From contig JADKIA010000030.1 in the NCBI GenBank assembly GCA_016721465.1, positions 186,001 through 250,000 on the forward strand: DNA of 64,000 nt. The letters are read 5' to 3'. Source of the stretch: Ideonella sp. (GTDB lineage Bacteria > Pseudomonadota > Gammaproteobacteria > Burkholderiales > Burkholderiaceae_C). This document shows positions 55,318 through 64,000 of the stretch, in pieces. Numbering within the stretch: the stretch's first letter is position 1; the number at the start of each line of letters is the position of its first letter. The notes below the pieces were generated by a model that was not told the origin of the DNA, made no database searches, and saw only the letters and a list, made by a program, of their open reading frames with translations. The position numbers were made by a program, and so were the translations under genes.

Positions 55318-58254
55318 AGTCGTCCAGGCGCGCACGCTCCTGGGCCACCACCGCCGCCGGCGCGCGCGCCACGAAGCTTTCGTTGCCCAGCTTGGCATCG
55401 GCCTTGACGATCTCGCCTTCCAGACGGGCGATCTCCTTGGCCAGGCGAGCACGCTCGGCCTCCACGTCGATCTCGACGTGCAAGGCCATGCGACGTCGCC
55501 TTGCACGGCCACCGGTGAACTGGCCGTGGCTTGGGCGAACGCGGCCTCGTCGTCGAACAGCTTCACCTCGGCCAGCTTGGCCAAGGCCTTGAGCAGCGGC
55601 GCGGCTTGCGCCATGAACGTGGCATCACCCAGTGCATACAGCGGCACGCGCTCGGCCGGCGACAGGGCCATCTCGCTGCGCAGGCTGCGCACGGCGGCGG
55701 CCAGTTGCTTGAGCTGCGCCACCCAGGCATCGGCCGCAGGGTCCACCCGCTCCAGTTGCGCCTGCGGGTAGGCGGCGGTGGCGATGGTGTCGGTGGCCTT
55801 GCGATCGGCCACCGGCGCCACGGCGCTCCACAACTCGGCGGTGATGAACGGTGCCACCGGGTGCAGCAGGCGCAGCACGGTCTCGAGCACGCGGATCAGT
55901 GTGCGTCGCGTCGCACGTTGTTCGGACTCGGAACCCGACGCGATCTGCACCTTGGCGATCTCGATGTACCAGTCGCAGTACTCGTCCCACACGAACTGGT
56001 AGATCGCCGTGGCCACGTTGTCCAGCCGGTACTCGGCGAAGCCCGTGGCCACCGCGGCTTCCACGCGCTGCAGCTCACCGGTGATCCAGCGGTCGGCCGG
56101 GCCGAAGCGCAGGTAGCCGTGGGCCTTGCCGCCAACAGTGGGCCCCGAGGCCTGGGCTTCGCCCAGCCCGCCCCCCGAGGGGGGCAAGGAAACTTGGGGC
56201 GGCCCGGCGTTTCCTTGCTCGCAATCGGCCTTGGTGTGTTCGAGCAGGCCGCAATCCTTGCCCTCGCAATTCATCAGCACGAACTTGGTGGCGTTCCAGA
56301 GCTTGTTGCAGAAATTGCGGTAGCCCTCGCAGCGCTTGCTGTCGAAGTTGACGCTGCGGCCCAGCGTGGCCATGGCCGCAAAGGTGAAGCGCAGCGCATC
56401 GGCGCCGTAGCCGGGGATGCCGTCGGGGAACTCCTTCTCGGTGGCCTTGCGCACCTTGGGTGCGGTCTCGGGCTTGCGCAGCCCGGTGGTGCGCTTGTCC
56501 AGCAGGGGGCCCAGCTCGATGCCGTCGATCAGGTCGACGGGGTCCAGCACATTGCCCTCGCTCTTGCTCATCTTGTGGCCATGCGCATCAAGCACCAGGC
56601 CGTGGATGTAGACGTGCTTGAACGGCACCCGGCCGGTGAAGTGCTTGGTCATCATGATCATCCGGGCGACCCAGAAGAAGATGATGTCGTAGCCGGTGAC
56701 CAGCACGCTGCTGGGCAGGAACAGGTCCTGCTCCACCGTCTTGGCCGGCCAGCCCAGTGTGGAGAAGGGCACCAGCGCGGAGGAATACCAGGTGTCCAGC
56801 ACGTCCTCGTCGCGGGTCAGCACGCCGGTGTAGCCGGCTGCGGTGGCCTTGGCGCGGGCATCGGCCTCGCTGCGCGCGACGAACAGCTCACCGCCCGTGC
56901 CGTACCAGGCCGGGATCTGGTGGCCCCACCAGAGCTGGCGGCTGATGCACCAGTCCTGGATGTTCTTCATCCATTGGTTGTAGGTGTTGACCCATTGCTC
57001 GGGCACGAATTTCACTTCACCCGAGTCCACCACCTCGATGGCTTCCTGCGCAATGCTCTTTCCGTTTGCGCCGGGCTTGGTCATCGCCACGAACCACTGG
57101 TCCGTCAGCATGGGTTCGATCACCTGGCCGGTGCGGGCGCAGCGCGGCACCTGCAGCTTGTGCTTCTTGGTCTCGACCAGCAGGCCTTCGGCATCGAGTT
57201 GGGCGACGATCTTCTTGCGCGCGACGAAGCGGTCCAGGCCTTGCAGGTCGATCGGAATCCCAAGATCTTCCGGCAGCGGCTGCGAACCAGATGGGTTTGC
57301 TTCGTAGTGCTTTCCCGGGCCAGCAGAAGAAACCACTCCCTTGATCACTCGAGCTTCAAGATCAAAGATTGAGGGCATGGGCAGCTTGTGACGTAGGCCC
57401 ACTTGATAGTCGTTCTGGTCGTGCGCAGGAGTGACCTTCACCACGCCGGTGCCGAAGGCCTTGTCCACGTACTCGTCGGCGATCACCGGCACCAGGCGGC
57501 CGGTGATGGGCAGCCGCACCTGCTTGCCGATGAAGGCGGTGTAGCGCTCGTCCTCGGGGTGCACCATCACGGCGGTGTCGCCCAGCATGGTCTCGGGGCG
57601 GGTGGTGGCCACGTCCAGCGCGCCCGTGCCATCGGCCATGGGGTAGCGGATGGTCCACAGGAAGCCGTCTTCCTCTTCGCTTTCCACCTCCAGGTCGGAC
57701 ACGGCGGACTTGAGCACCGGGTCCCAGCTCACCAGGCGCTTGCCGCGGTAGATCAGGCCTTCTTCGTGCAGGCGCACGAAGGTGTCGGTGACGATGGTGG
57801 ACAGCTTGTCGTCCATCGTGAAGTACTCGTGGCCCCAGCTCACGCTGGCGCCCATGCGGCGCATCTGGTTGGTGATGGTGGCGCCGGAGGTTTGCTTCCA
57901 ATCCCATACCTGCTTGACGAAATTGGCGCGGCCCAGGTCGTGGCGCGACAGGCCGGTTTCCTGCAACTGGCGCTCCACCACGATCTGCGTGGCGATGCCG
58001 GCGTGGTCGGTGCCAGGCACCCACAGCGTGTTGAAGCCGCGCATGCGGTGGTAGCGCGTCAACGAGTCCATGATGGTCTGGTTGAAGGCGTGGCCCATGT
58101 GCAGCGTGCCGGTCACGTTGGGCGGCGGCAGCTGTATCGAGAACGAGGGCTTGGACGGGTCGAGCGAGGGCTCGTAGACCCCGCTCTTTTCCCACAGCGG
58201 CCCCCAATGGGCCTCGATGGCGGTGGGCTCAAACGATTTGGCGAGTTCGGTCAT
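55268..58254 (-). CDS. valS: Valyl-tRNA synthetase (one frameshift near 55492; in-frame repeat insert)
   Basis: Class I synthetase charging tRNA-Val, about 995 residues when repaired versus about 950 in E. coli. Start [21 protein letters not shown] motif as HMGH (52-55) in [23 protein letters not shown] as [13 protein letters not shown] (about 561). Editing domain and anticodon domain are present. At about residues 675-704 an extra segment ([20 protein letters not shown]) is encoded by a palindromic repeat. Near 55492 one base is missing; the shifted frame gives the standard coiled-coil C-terminus ([20 protein letters not shown]...). Because valS is essential, the frameshift is most likely a sequence error. 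Confidence 0.93.
56143..56209. repeat. GC-rich palindromic repeat element inside valS (copy 4)
   Basis: Two hairpins in series: CTGGGC-TTC-GCCCAG (56152-56166) and CCCCCC-GA-GGGGGG (56171-56184), then CAAGGAAACTTGGGGCGGCC. It matches the copies at 27451 and 51496. Its length keeps the valS frame open and adds the segment around [12 protein letters not shown]. Confidence 0.65.
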
Positions 58255-58481
58255 GGCATCAAAGGCGGCGGCGAAGACGTCACCGGCATTGACCGGCCGG
58301 CGGGCAGCCACCGCGGGTGGGGTGAAAGTGCACTGTCCAGGTGCCGCAGGGCGGCGCAGGAGAAGGGCTGGATTGTAGGTGGCCGCCCTGGGCCCGCCGC
58401 GGGCTGCGCAGTGCGTTGTTGAGACGGTCGCGAGACGCTGCATGGCTAGGCTGGTGGTGCTTCATCAACTGGGAATGCGAC

Positions 58482-59447
58482 ATGCCCATCCAACTCTGCG
58501 CCTCCACCGTGCCGACCTCCGCACGTCCTCCCCGCGCCGCATGGTGGACCAGTCCACCGATGTATTGCCTGGCAATGTCCAGTGTGGCGGTGGCCTGTCT
58601 GGCACTGGTCTGTCTGCTCAGCCCCGGCTCGGCGCGGGCGGGCACCGTGTCGCTGTTCTCCTACAACGGCGGCGCCGCCATACCGTTCGATCAGCGCAAT
58701 TAATCGGGTCACGGCAATGTGCAGTCCGAGGTCTCGACCGGCGCGTTCTACGGCCTGGCCAGCGCTTATGAGTTTCTCGGTGGCATCGGTGTGTTCGCCT
58801 CGGCATCGTCGCGCGCGCTGAACATGCAGGCGCAGGCCTTTGCCTCGCAATCGGCGGTGATGACGGCGCACTGCGGCGCCCTCAGCGACTGCTTGATGAC
58901 GATCTCCATGTTGGCCGATGGCACCACCTCAGCCCAGGGTCGGGCAGCCACCACCAATCCGGCGGTGTTCGGCACCAGCCAGGCGGGCTACAACTTCAAT
59001 TGGACCTTGAGCGGCGGCGCCGTCAACCTGGCCGGCGGTGCCACGGTGGACGAGCGCTCGCTGGACGATGGGCGGCACACGCTGGACATCACCGGCAACC
59101 CCTTTTCAACCGTTCACACGATCCGCGTTCATGAAGGCGACCAGCTGCGCCTGTTCATGCAAGGCGCCGCCGGTGCCTTCACTGACAACAACGGTGACGG
59201 CGGGGCCAGCGCTGTGGCCGACTTTGCCCACACGCTCCGCTGGGGCGGCGTGCAAGGGGTCACCGACCTGCTGGGCGCCAGCATCGACCTGAGCCAGGTG
59301 CAACTGCTGGGCGATGACGGCTTCAACTACGTGCAAGCCGCGGGCCCCAACCCCTTCACCAGCGGCCATTCCGTGCCGGTCCCCGCCAGCGGGGCGCTGG
59401 TGCTGGCCGGCCTGGGGCTGCTCCACCGCCAGCGACGCGGCCGGTGA
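58482..59447 (+). CDS. PEP-CTERM-like exported protein, interrupted by an in-frame TAA at 58701
   Basis: Exported protein of about 321 codons with a C-terminal sorting signal. Possible starts are ATG 58482 and ATG 58560; the latter begins a signal peptide (AMSSVAVACLALVCLLSPGSARA|GT). A TAA at 58701-58703 interrupts the frame after FDQRN; the same frame continues with SGHGNVQSEVSTGAFYGLAS. One base change (TAA to CAA) would restore it. The C-terminus VPVPASGALVLAGLGLLHRQ RRGR is a PEP-CTERM variant: VPxP, one TM helix, basic end. The body shares ADFAHTLRWGG and QLLGDDGFNY with the gene at 62494. Role unknown. Confidence 0.7.
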
Positions 59448-59499
59448 GGCGGTCTGGGGCGGCCGCGCAGGGTCGACAGCGGCGACACTTCGGCCCACC

Positions 59500-62433
59500 A
59501 TGCTGCAGTTGCTCACCTCCCCCGCCTGGGCGCCAGCTGGGCAGTCGCCCAGTCCCCTGCCGCTGACCTTGCCTGCCGCCCTGCTGGTGCTGCTGGCCAC
59601 GCAGCCGGGCTGGATGTCGCGCGAAGCGCTGGCCGTGGTGTTCTGGCCCGACGCCACGCCCGCCGAGGCCAGCCACCACTTGCGCGTCAATCTGCACCGT
59701 GCCCGCAGCCTGCTGGCAGCTTGGGGCATGGTCGATGCGCTGCAGGCCGAACGATCGAGGCTGCGGTTGGACCTGCCGAACGACTTGGCCACCTGGCGCG
59801 CCGCATTGGCGACAGCCGATGCGGATTGGTTGGCACGCCATGGCGTGGCAGGTTGGCTGCAGGGGTGGCAGCTGCCGCGGCACGAAGGGTTTGCACGGTG
59901 GGCGGACGAGGCAGCACACCAGCTGCAGGCGGAGTGGCTGCAGGCGTGCCGCCAGTCGCCGTCCGGCCGCAACGCCAGCCATTCGGCCGAACCCGGCGAG
60001 GCCGCATTGCCCGGGCGAGAAGCCCAGCTGCGCCGCCTGGCCACCAGCCCCAGCCCGGCGGTGTTGTTGTTGGGCGAACCCGGCGCGGGCAAGTCGGCCC
60101 TGCTGCGGGCCGCGCACCCCCAGGCGCCGCGTCTGCAATGCCTGGAGGGTCTGCACACCTTGCCCTACCGCCCGGTGCTGGACGCGCTGCGAGCGCACAA
60201 GGCCACGCTGGAGCGCGCGCTGCGCGAGACCAGCCACCCCTTGCGGCCCTATCGGCTGGACCTGGCCCGCGTGCTGCCCGAGCTGGCGCCCGATGAACCC
60301 CTGCCGCCACTGGATGTCACCACCGCCAAGGTGCGCCTGGTCGAAGCGCTGGTGCGCGCCTTCGAAGCCTTGGCGCCGGCGCTGGCGGTGGACGATTTGC
60401 AGTGGTGTGACAGCGCCACGCTGGAGTGGTTGCTGCTGCTGGCCCAATCGGGCCGATTGCGCTGGTGCGCGACGGCTCGTCGGCATGAGCTCACCGATAC
60501 CGTGGCGTCGGGTCTGCAGTCCCTGCGTGCCACGGCCCGGCTGGAGGAAATCGATGTCCCGCCGCTGAGCGCTGAGGCCGTCGCACTGGCCTGCAACACC
60601 CGCTGGCCCGAGCAGCAGTTCAGCCCCAAGCGTCTGGACCGGCTTCATGCGTTCAGTGGCGGCAATGCCTTCTTGCTGGGTGAGCTGGTGTTGGCCGGGC
60701 AAGCCGGTGATGACGGCAACGCACCGTCGCCGGTGCGCCAGTCGGCCTCGCGCCTGCTGCTGGCGCGGTTGAAGCGCCAGTCCGATGAGGTTCGCTGCGC
60801 GGTGGAGGCGGCGGCGGTGTTCGTGCAGGCCGTGCCCGCAGACGCGTTGCGACTGCAGCTGGCCGACCAGGGCGCAGCTGCCGATGAAGCGGCCTGGTCG
60901 ACCGCCCTCGCGCGCGCCGTGGGCGAAGGCCTGCTGCGCGAGGACGGCGCCTTGCTGGCCTGTCGCCACGACCTGGTTCGCGAGGCCGTCTTTGCGGCCT
61001 TGAAACCGGCACGCCGCGAGGCCCTGCACCGCCATGCGGCGTTGTGGCTGGCCACGCAGCCCGATGCCGATGCCCTGGTCATCGCCGAACATTGGCGCGC
61101 CGCCGGCGAGCCGCAGACCGCGCTGGCCTGGTGCCATCGCGGCGCCGAGCAATTGAAGGCGCGCGGCCGATTCGACGACGCGCGCAAGCTGTGGCGGCAG
61201 GTGGCCGAGGAATCGCTCGACGCCGCACAAGGCCTGCGCGCTCGGCTGGAACTGGCGGCCTGCGACCTGCTGGACAACCTGGACCGCGGCGCCGCCGCGC
61301 TCGATGCGGTGCAAGCCCAACTGGGCGCGGTGGCCGATGCCGAGGCCCGCCGGCAAATCGAGGGCCGGATGCTGGCCGCGCAGGTGGACAACCGGGTTTT
61401 TGCAGGCGACATCGCTCGCGCCAGCGCCCACGCTCACCGCTTGCGCGAGTTGCTGCCCGCGTTGCCCGTGCCCGACCGGGTGGATGCGCTGGAGGTGCTG
61501 ATCGAGCTGGCCATGCGCGAGCCCGACATCCCCGCCGCCTGGGCCCTGCTGGCGCAGCTGCGCAGCGCGGCGCCAGGGCGTCCCACCTTGCTGAGCTTCG
61601 AGGGCCAGATCCACTGGTTCGGCGGCCAGGTGCAGGCGGCGCACGATGCCTTGTCACGCTTGCTGGAACGCCATCCGGCCTATTGCAGCGGCATCACCGT
61701 GGAAAACGATCTGGCCGTGATGCTGCATGCGCTGGGCCGCATCGATGAGGCCGAGGCCATGGCGCGCGCCAGCCTGCGCAGCTGGGCGGGCGTGGCGCAC
61801 ACCGAGACCCTGTCGCTGCTGGTGCTGGGCTCGGTGCTGGGCAGCGCGGGCCGGTGGGTCGAGGCCGAACAAGCGCTGACCTGTGCCTTGATGCTGGCGC
61901 GTGATCAAGCCAGCCCGGGCTTCGAGGCCGAGGCGCTGGTGCGGCGGGCACGGGTGAAGCTGCTGTCCGGCCGTGCGGCCGAGGCGCAATCCGCGCTCGA
62001 CACCGCTGCACCGCTGCTGGCGGCCAGTCAGGAGCCCCTGCGGGTTTCGCAGCTGGTACTGCTGCAGGTGCAGGTGGCCCTGGCCCTGGGCCAGGCGCTG
62101 CCCGGCGGTGCCTTGGCGCGCATCGAAAGGCTGGCCCAGGGCAGCAGCCACCCGCTGGTGTTGGCCCGCTTGGCCACGGTGCGGGTGGCCCATGCCCAGC
62201 GCGCCGGCGAAGTGGCCGAGGCGCAAGGCCATGCGGCCGAGGTGGTGCGCATGGCGCGCGCCGCCGGCCTGCAGGAGGTGCTGGCCGAGGGCCTGCTGCT
62301 GCAGGCCATGGCCGAGGCGCCCGGCGGCGAACCTGTGGCCCGCCAGGCACTGGCGCTGGCCACCCGGCTGGGCCTGGCCGGCTTGCAGCAGCGTGTGCAG
62401 GGCTGGCTTCAGGATCGCCCACGCGACCCTTGA
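59500..62433 (+). CDS. SARP/BTAD-like AAA-ATPase transcriptional regulator with TPR-like repeats
   Basis: 977-residue STAND-type regulator. The N-terminus (about 25-150) looks like a SARP winged helix plus BTAD: LLVLLATQPGWMSREALAVV, FWPDATPAEASHHLRVNLHR, then GVAGWLQGWQLPRHEGFARW. The ATPase has Walker A GEPGAGKSALL (about 186) and Walker B ALAVDDLQWCDSATLEWLL. The last 450 residues are helical TPR-like repeats (for example YCSGITVENDLAVMLHALGR). There is no C-terminal LuxR helix-turn-helix, so the N-terminal domain would bind DNA. ATG 59500 is 52 bp after the first PEP-CTERM-like gene, and the second PEP-CTERM gene starts 60 bp after its stop, which suggests one operon. Confidence 0.8.
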   Translation: MLQLLTSPAWAPAGQSPSPLPLTLPAALLVLLATQPGWMSREALAVVFWPDATPAEASHHLRVNLHRARSLLAAWGMVDALQAERSRLRLDLPNDLATWRAALATADADWLARHGVAGWLQGWQLPRHEGFARWADEAAHQLQAEWLQACRQSPSGRNASHSAEPGEAALPGREAQLRRLATSPSPAVLLLGEPGAGKSALLRAAHPQAPRLQCLEGLHTLPYRPVLDALRAHKATLERALRETSHPLRPYRLDLARVLPELAPDEPLPPLDVTTAKVRLVEALVRAFEALAPALAVDDLQWCDSATLEWLLLLAQSGRLRWCATARRHELTDTVASGLQSLRATARLEEIDVPPLSAEAVALACNTRWPEQQFSPKRLDRLHAFSGGNAFLLGELVLAGQAGDDGNAPSPVRQSASRLLLARLKRQSDEVRCAVEAAAVFVQAVPADALRLQLADQGAAADEAAWSTALARAVGEGLLREDGALLACRHDLVREAVFAALKPARREALHRHAALWLATQPDADALVIAEHWRAAGEPQTALAWCHRGAEQLKARGRFDDARKLWRQVAEESLDAAQGLRARLELAACDLLDNLDRGAAALDAVQAQLGAVADAEARRQIEGRMLAAQVDNRVFAGDIARASAHAHRLRELLPALPVPDRVDALEVLIELAMREPDIPAAWALLAQLRSAAPGRPTLLSFEGQIHWFGGQVQAAHDALSRLLERHPAYCSGITVENDLAVMLHALGRIDEAEAMARASLRSWAGVAHTETLSLLVLGSVLGSAGRWVEAEQALTCALMLARDQASPGFEAEALVRRARVKLLSGRAAEAQSALDTAAPLLAASQEPLRVSQLVLLQVQVALALGQALPGGALARIERLAQGSSHPLVLARLATVRVAHAQRAGEVAEAQGHAAEVVRMARAAGLQEVLAEGLLLQAMAEAPGGEPVARQALALATRLGLAGLQQRVQGWLQDRPRDP

Positions 62434-62493
62434 GACGCTGCTGAGACGGTGCTTGGCGAAGATGCCGGCCATCCAAACCCAGGAGCCGCCACC

Positions 62494-63513
62494 GTGAAAA
62501 TCCAATCCTCCCATTTGAGAGCCGCCATCTTGGCCGCCGCGGGCCTGGCCTTGGCGGCGCCCGCCGTGTCGGATGTGGTCAGCAGTGCCACCTACATCAA
62601 CGGCAACATCGACGCGACCAAGTTTGGTGGCAGCGAGACCCACACCAGCACCGTCGCGCAATCCCTGCTGACCACCGAACTCGGCTATGCCAGCGCCAGT
62701 GCGCACACCGCGCCTGGCGCCCTGGCCGGGGGTGCCGCGATCTCCATGGACGCCACCCAGTACGGTGGCGCCGCGCTGGAAGCCAAGGCACAGGCCCGCA
62801 CCAGGGAGATGCTGCACTTCGGCACCGACTACTGTGTCAATGAGGTGTGTCGCTCGGCGGCCAGCCTGGGGGTGACGGCCCTGAACATCGATTTCGCCAT
62901 CCATGCGTCTGGCGGCACCTCGGCGTTTGCAACCGATCCCCGCTTCGACCACGCGATCGCCAGCATTGGCTACAACTACGCGCTGACCAATGGGGTCGGG
63001 TTCACGGCGTCCGGTGGCGGCGCGAGGGAGCGGCACGAGACAGGGCAGGCGGTTGGCGACATCCATTCGATGACTGCCAGCCTGGCCGTGCGCCCGGGCG
63101 AGACCTTGGAGCTGCTGATGAGCATGTCCGTGTTCGCCGGGGCCAACGCCAGTGCATGGAATTTCTCCGGCTTCACGGCCACGCACGTGGCCGCCTTGGC
63201 CGATTTCACGCACACTCTGCTGTGGGACGGCATCACGGCCTTCACGGCCTATGACGCGGCCGGCAACGAAGTGGCGCTGGCGCCGGGCGGGCACTTTCAG
63301 CTGCTGGGCGATTCCGGCACCGACTTCTGGTACGCGGCCCCCGGCTTCGACAGCGCGCCGACCTCGGTGCCGGAGCCCGCATCAGTGGCCTTGCTGCTGA
63401 CGGGCTTGGCGCTGTTGCGGTTCTGGTGCAGCGCTGGCGCTGTGTTGCTGCGGGTTTGCAGTCCGCGTCGGTTGACGGCCATGGCAGGGAGCGCCTTCAA
63501 CCCGGCCCATTGA
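62494..63513 (+). CDS. PEP-CTERM sorting domain protein, paralogue of the gene at 58482
   Basis: 339-residue exported protein. GTG 62494 has an AGGAG site and gives a signal peptide (LRAAILAAAGLALAAPAVS). The body is Ala/Ser/Thr/Gly-rich, with one Cys pair (DYCVNEVCRS). It shares a layout with the gene at 58482: a GETLELLMSMSVFAGAN-like strand, then ADFTHTLLWDGI and FQLLGDSGTDFWY. The sorting motif VPEP begins SVPEPASVALLLTGLALLRF, a TM helix. Instead of a few Arg, about 30 residues follow the helix (CSAGAVLLRVCSPRR...). A missed frameshift or an unusual tail could explain this. Exosortase-processed surface or matrix protein by family knowledge. Confidence 0.8.
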   Translation: MKIQSSHLRAAILAAAGLALAAPAVSDVVSSATYINGNIDATKFGGSETHTSTVAQSLLTTELGYASASAHTAPGALAGGAAISMDATQYGGAALEAKAQARTREMLHFGTDYCVNEVCRSAASLGVTALNIDFAIHASGGTSAFATDPRFDHAIASIGYNYALTNGVGFTASGGGARERHETGQAVGDIHSMTASLAVRPGETLELLMSMSVFAGANASAWNFSGFTATHVAALADFTHTLLWDGITAFTAYDAAGNEVALAPGGHFQLLGDSGTDFWYAAPGFDSAPTSVPEPASVALLLTGLALLRFWCSAGAVLLRVCSPRRLTAMAGSAFNPAH

Positions 63514-63530
63514 ACCCTTGACGCACCTGT

Positions 63531-64000
63531 TCAGGCTGAATCGAACGGGTTGATCTTCGGCCCGATGGCCTGGGCCTCGCGCTGCAGCAGGGCCACCACG
63601 GTGGGCAGGCGCTCGGCGTTCAAACGGCCCGCGATCGTGCCCACGCTCAGCGCGGCCACACCGCGTCCTTCGCGGTCCAGGATGGGCACGGCCACGCCGG
63701 CCATGCCGTCGATCAGGCCGGTGTTGCGGTCGGCATAGCCGAGTTCGCGCACGCGGTCGATTTCGGTGCGCAGGTAGACCTCGTCGAACAGGCCGAAGTC
63801 GCGCAGTCGCGGCAGGTTGTAGCCGATCACCGCCTCGCGTTCGGCCTCGGGCAAGTGGGCCAGGATGGCCAGTGCGCCCTGGCCGGTGCCCAGCGCCACC
63901 CGCCCGCCCACATCACCAGTGAAGGAGCGGATCGGGTACGGCCCTTCGCTGCGGTCCAGGCAAATCGCATCGAAGCCGCTGCGCACCAGCAGGAAGATGG
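63531..64000 (-). CDS. IclR family transcriptional regulator, C-terminal part (cut by window edge)
   Basis: About 156 residues of an IclR effector-binding domain, reading from the window edge to TGA at 63531. Family features are VALGTGQGALAILAHLPE, LRTEIDRVRELGYADRNTGL, then GMAGVAVPILDREGRGVAALSV and a late AQAIGPKIN. The N-terminal winged helix lies outside the window. The ligand and target genes cannot be told. It is convergent with the PEP-CTERM gene, 17 bp apart. Confidence 0.9.
   Translation of the reverse strand, partial: IFLLVRSGFDAICLDRSEGPYPIRSFTGDVGGRVALGTGQGALAILAHLPEAEREAVIGYNLPRLRDFGLFDEVYLRTEIDRVRELGYADRNTGLIDGMAGVAVPILDREGRGVAALSVGTIAGRLNAERLPTVVALLQREAQAIGPKINPFDSA

Noticed and set aside
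59356..61644. 762-residue antisense frame opposite the SARP/AAA regulator
   Set aside because: Low-complexity Gln/Arg composition and no motif, while the plus strand has Walker motifs and a ribosomal gene order.

Overview
This 64 kb window is high-GC bacterial chromosome that fits a betaproteobacterium of the order Burkholderiales, probably near the Comamonadaceae or the Rubrivivax/Leptothrix group. That placement is inference. It rests on the core genes (ileS, ribF, valS, ftsK, lolA, rarA, trxB, rpmB, rpmG, murB), a Bug-type tricarboxylate-binding protein, PEP-CTERM proteins, and a GC-rich palindromic repeat of a kind common in that order. I found no prophage, insertion sequence or CRISPR array.

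Layout: 1-979 is the 5' part of ileS (minus). 1.3-7.7 kb (plus) holds a MipA-like outer-membrane protein, a secreted cyclophilin, and an ABC importer operon ending in a nucleoside hydrolase. 7.8-12.4 kb has an M16 peptidase (minus), an M61 peptidase and an adenosine deaminase (both plus). 12.4-19.1 kb (minus) has ribF, an rsuA-type pseudouridine synthase, a lipase-like lipoprotein, a P1/DmpA-type peptidase and two adjacent acyl-CoA dehydrogenases with a strong palindromic operator upstream. 19.3-25.2 kb has an MFS permease, a retropepsin-like protease, YajQ, a hybrid histidine kinase translationally coupled to a small secreted protein, and murB. 25.3-35.8 kb has a membrane Ser/Thr kinase, an acyl-CoA synthetase, a GNAT enzyme, prolyl oligopeptidase, YaeQ, a YpfJ-type metalloprotein and an M3 oligopeptidase. 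35.9-44.4 kb has rpmB-rpmG, trxB, a Crp/Fnr regulator, ftsK, lolA and rarA, matching the enterobacterial trxB-lrp-ftsK-lolA-rarA order, with a porin-like protein and a CheW inserted. 44.5-48.1 kb is the livHMGF branched-chain amino acid transporter. 48.2-55.3 kb carries a Bug protein, a small four-Cys protein, a flavin/2Fe-2S reductase, an epimerase-like SDR, a rhomboid protease, tRNA-Leu(CAA), cysM, a Nudix protein, tusA and a 2-hydroxyacid dehydrogenase. 55.3-58.3 kb is valS (minus). 58.5-63.5 kb has two related PEP-CTERM-like proteins flanking a 977-residue SARP/AAA/TPR regulator. The window ends in a partial IclR regulator.

Reading frames are clean from 1 to about 45.3 kb and again beyond about 59 kb. 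Between about 45.3 and 55.5 kb almost every gene, including essential valS, carries one or more frameshifts, and the gene at 58.5 kb has an in-frame stop. This clustering looks like poor local consensus sequence rather than gene decay, so those genes are described as the reconstructed full-length product.

The most interesting locus is the PEP-CTERM / SARP-AAA / PEP-CTERM arrangement at 58.5-63.5 kb. Next are a repeat-derived in-frame insert in valS, a nucleoside hydrolase embedded in a PotABCD-like importer operon between ribF and ileS, and the 22-bp dyad operator upstream of the acyl-CoA dehydrogenase pair.
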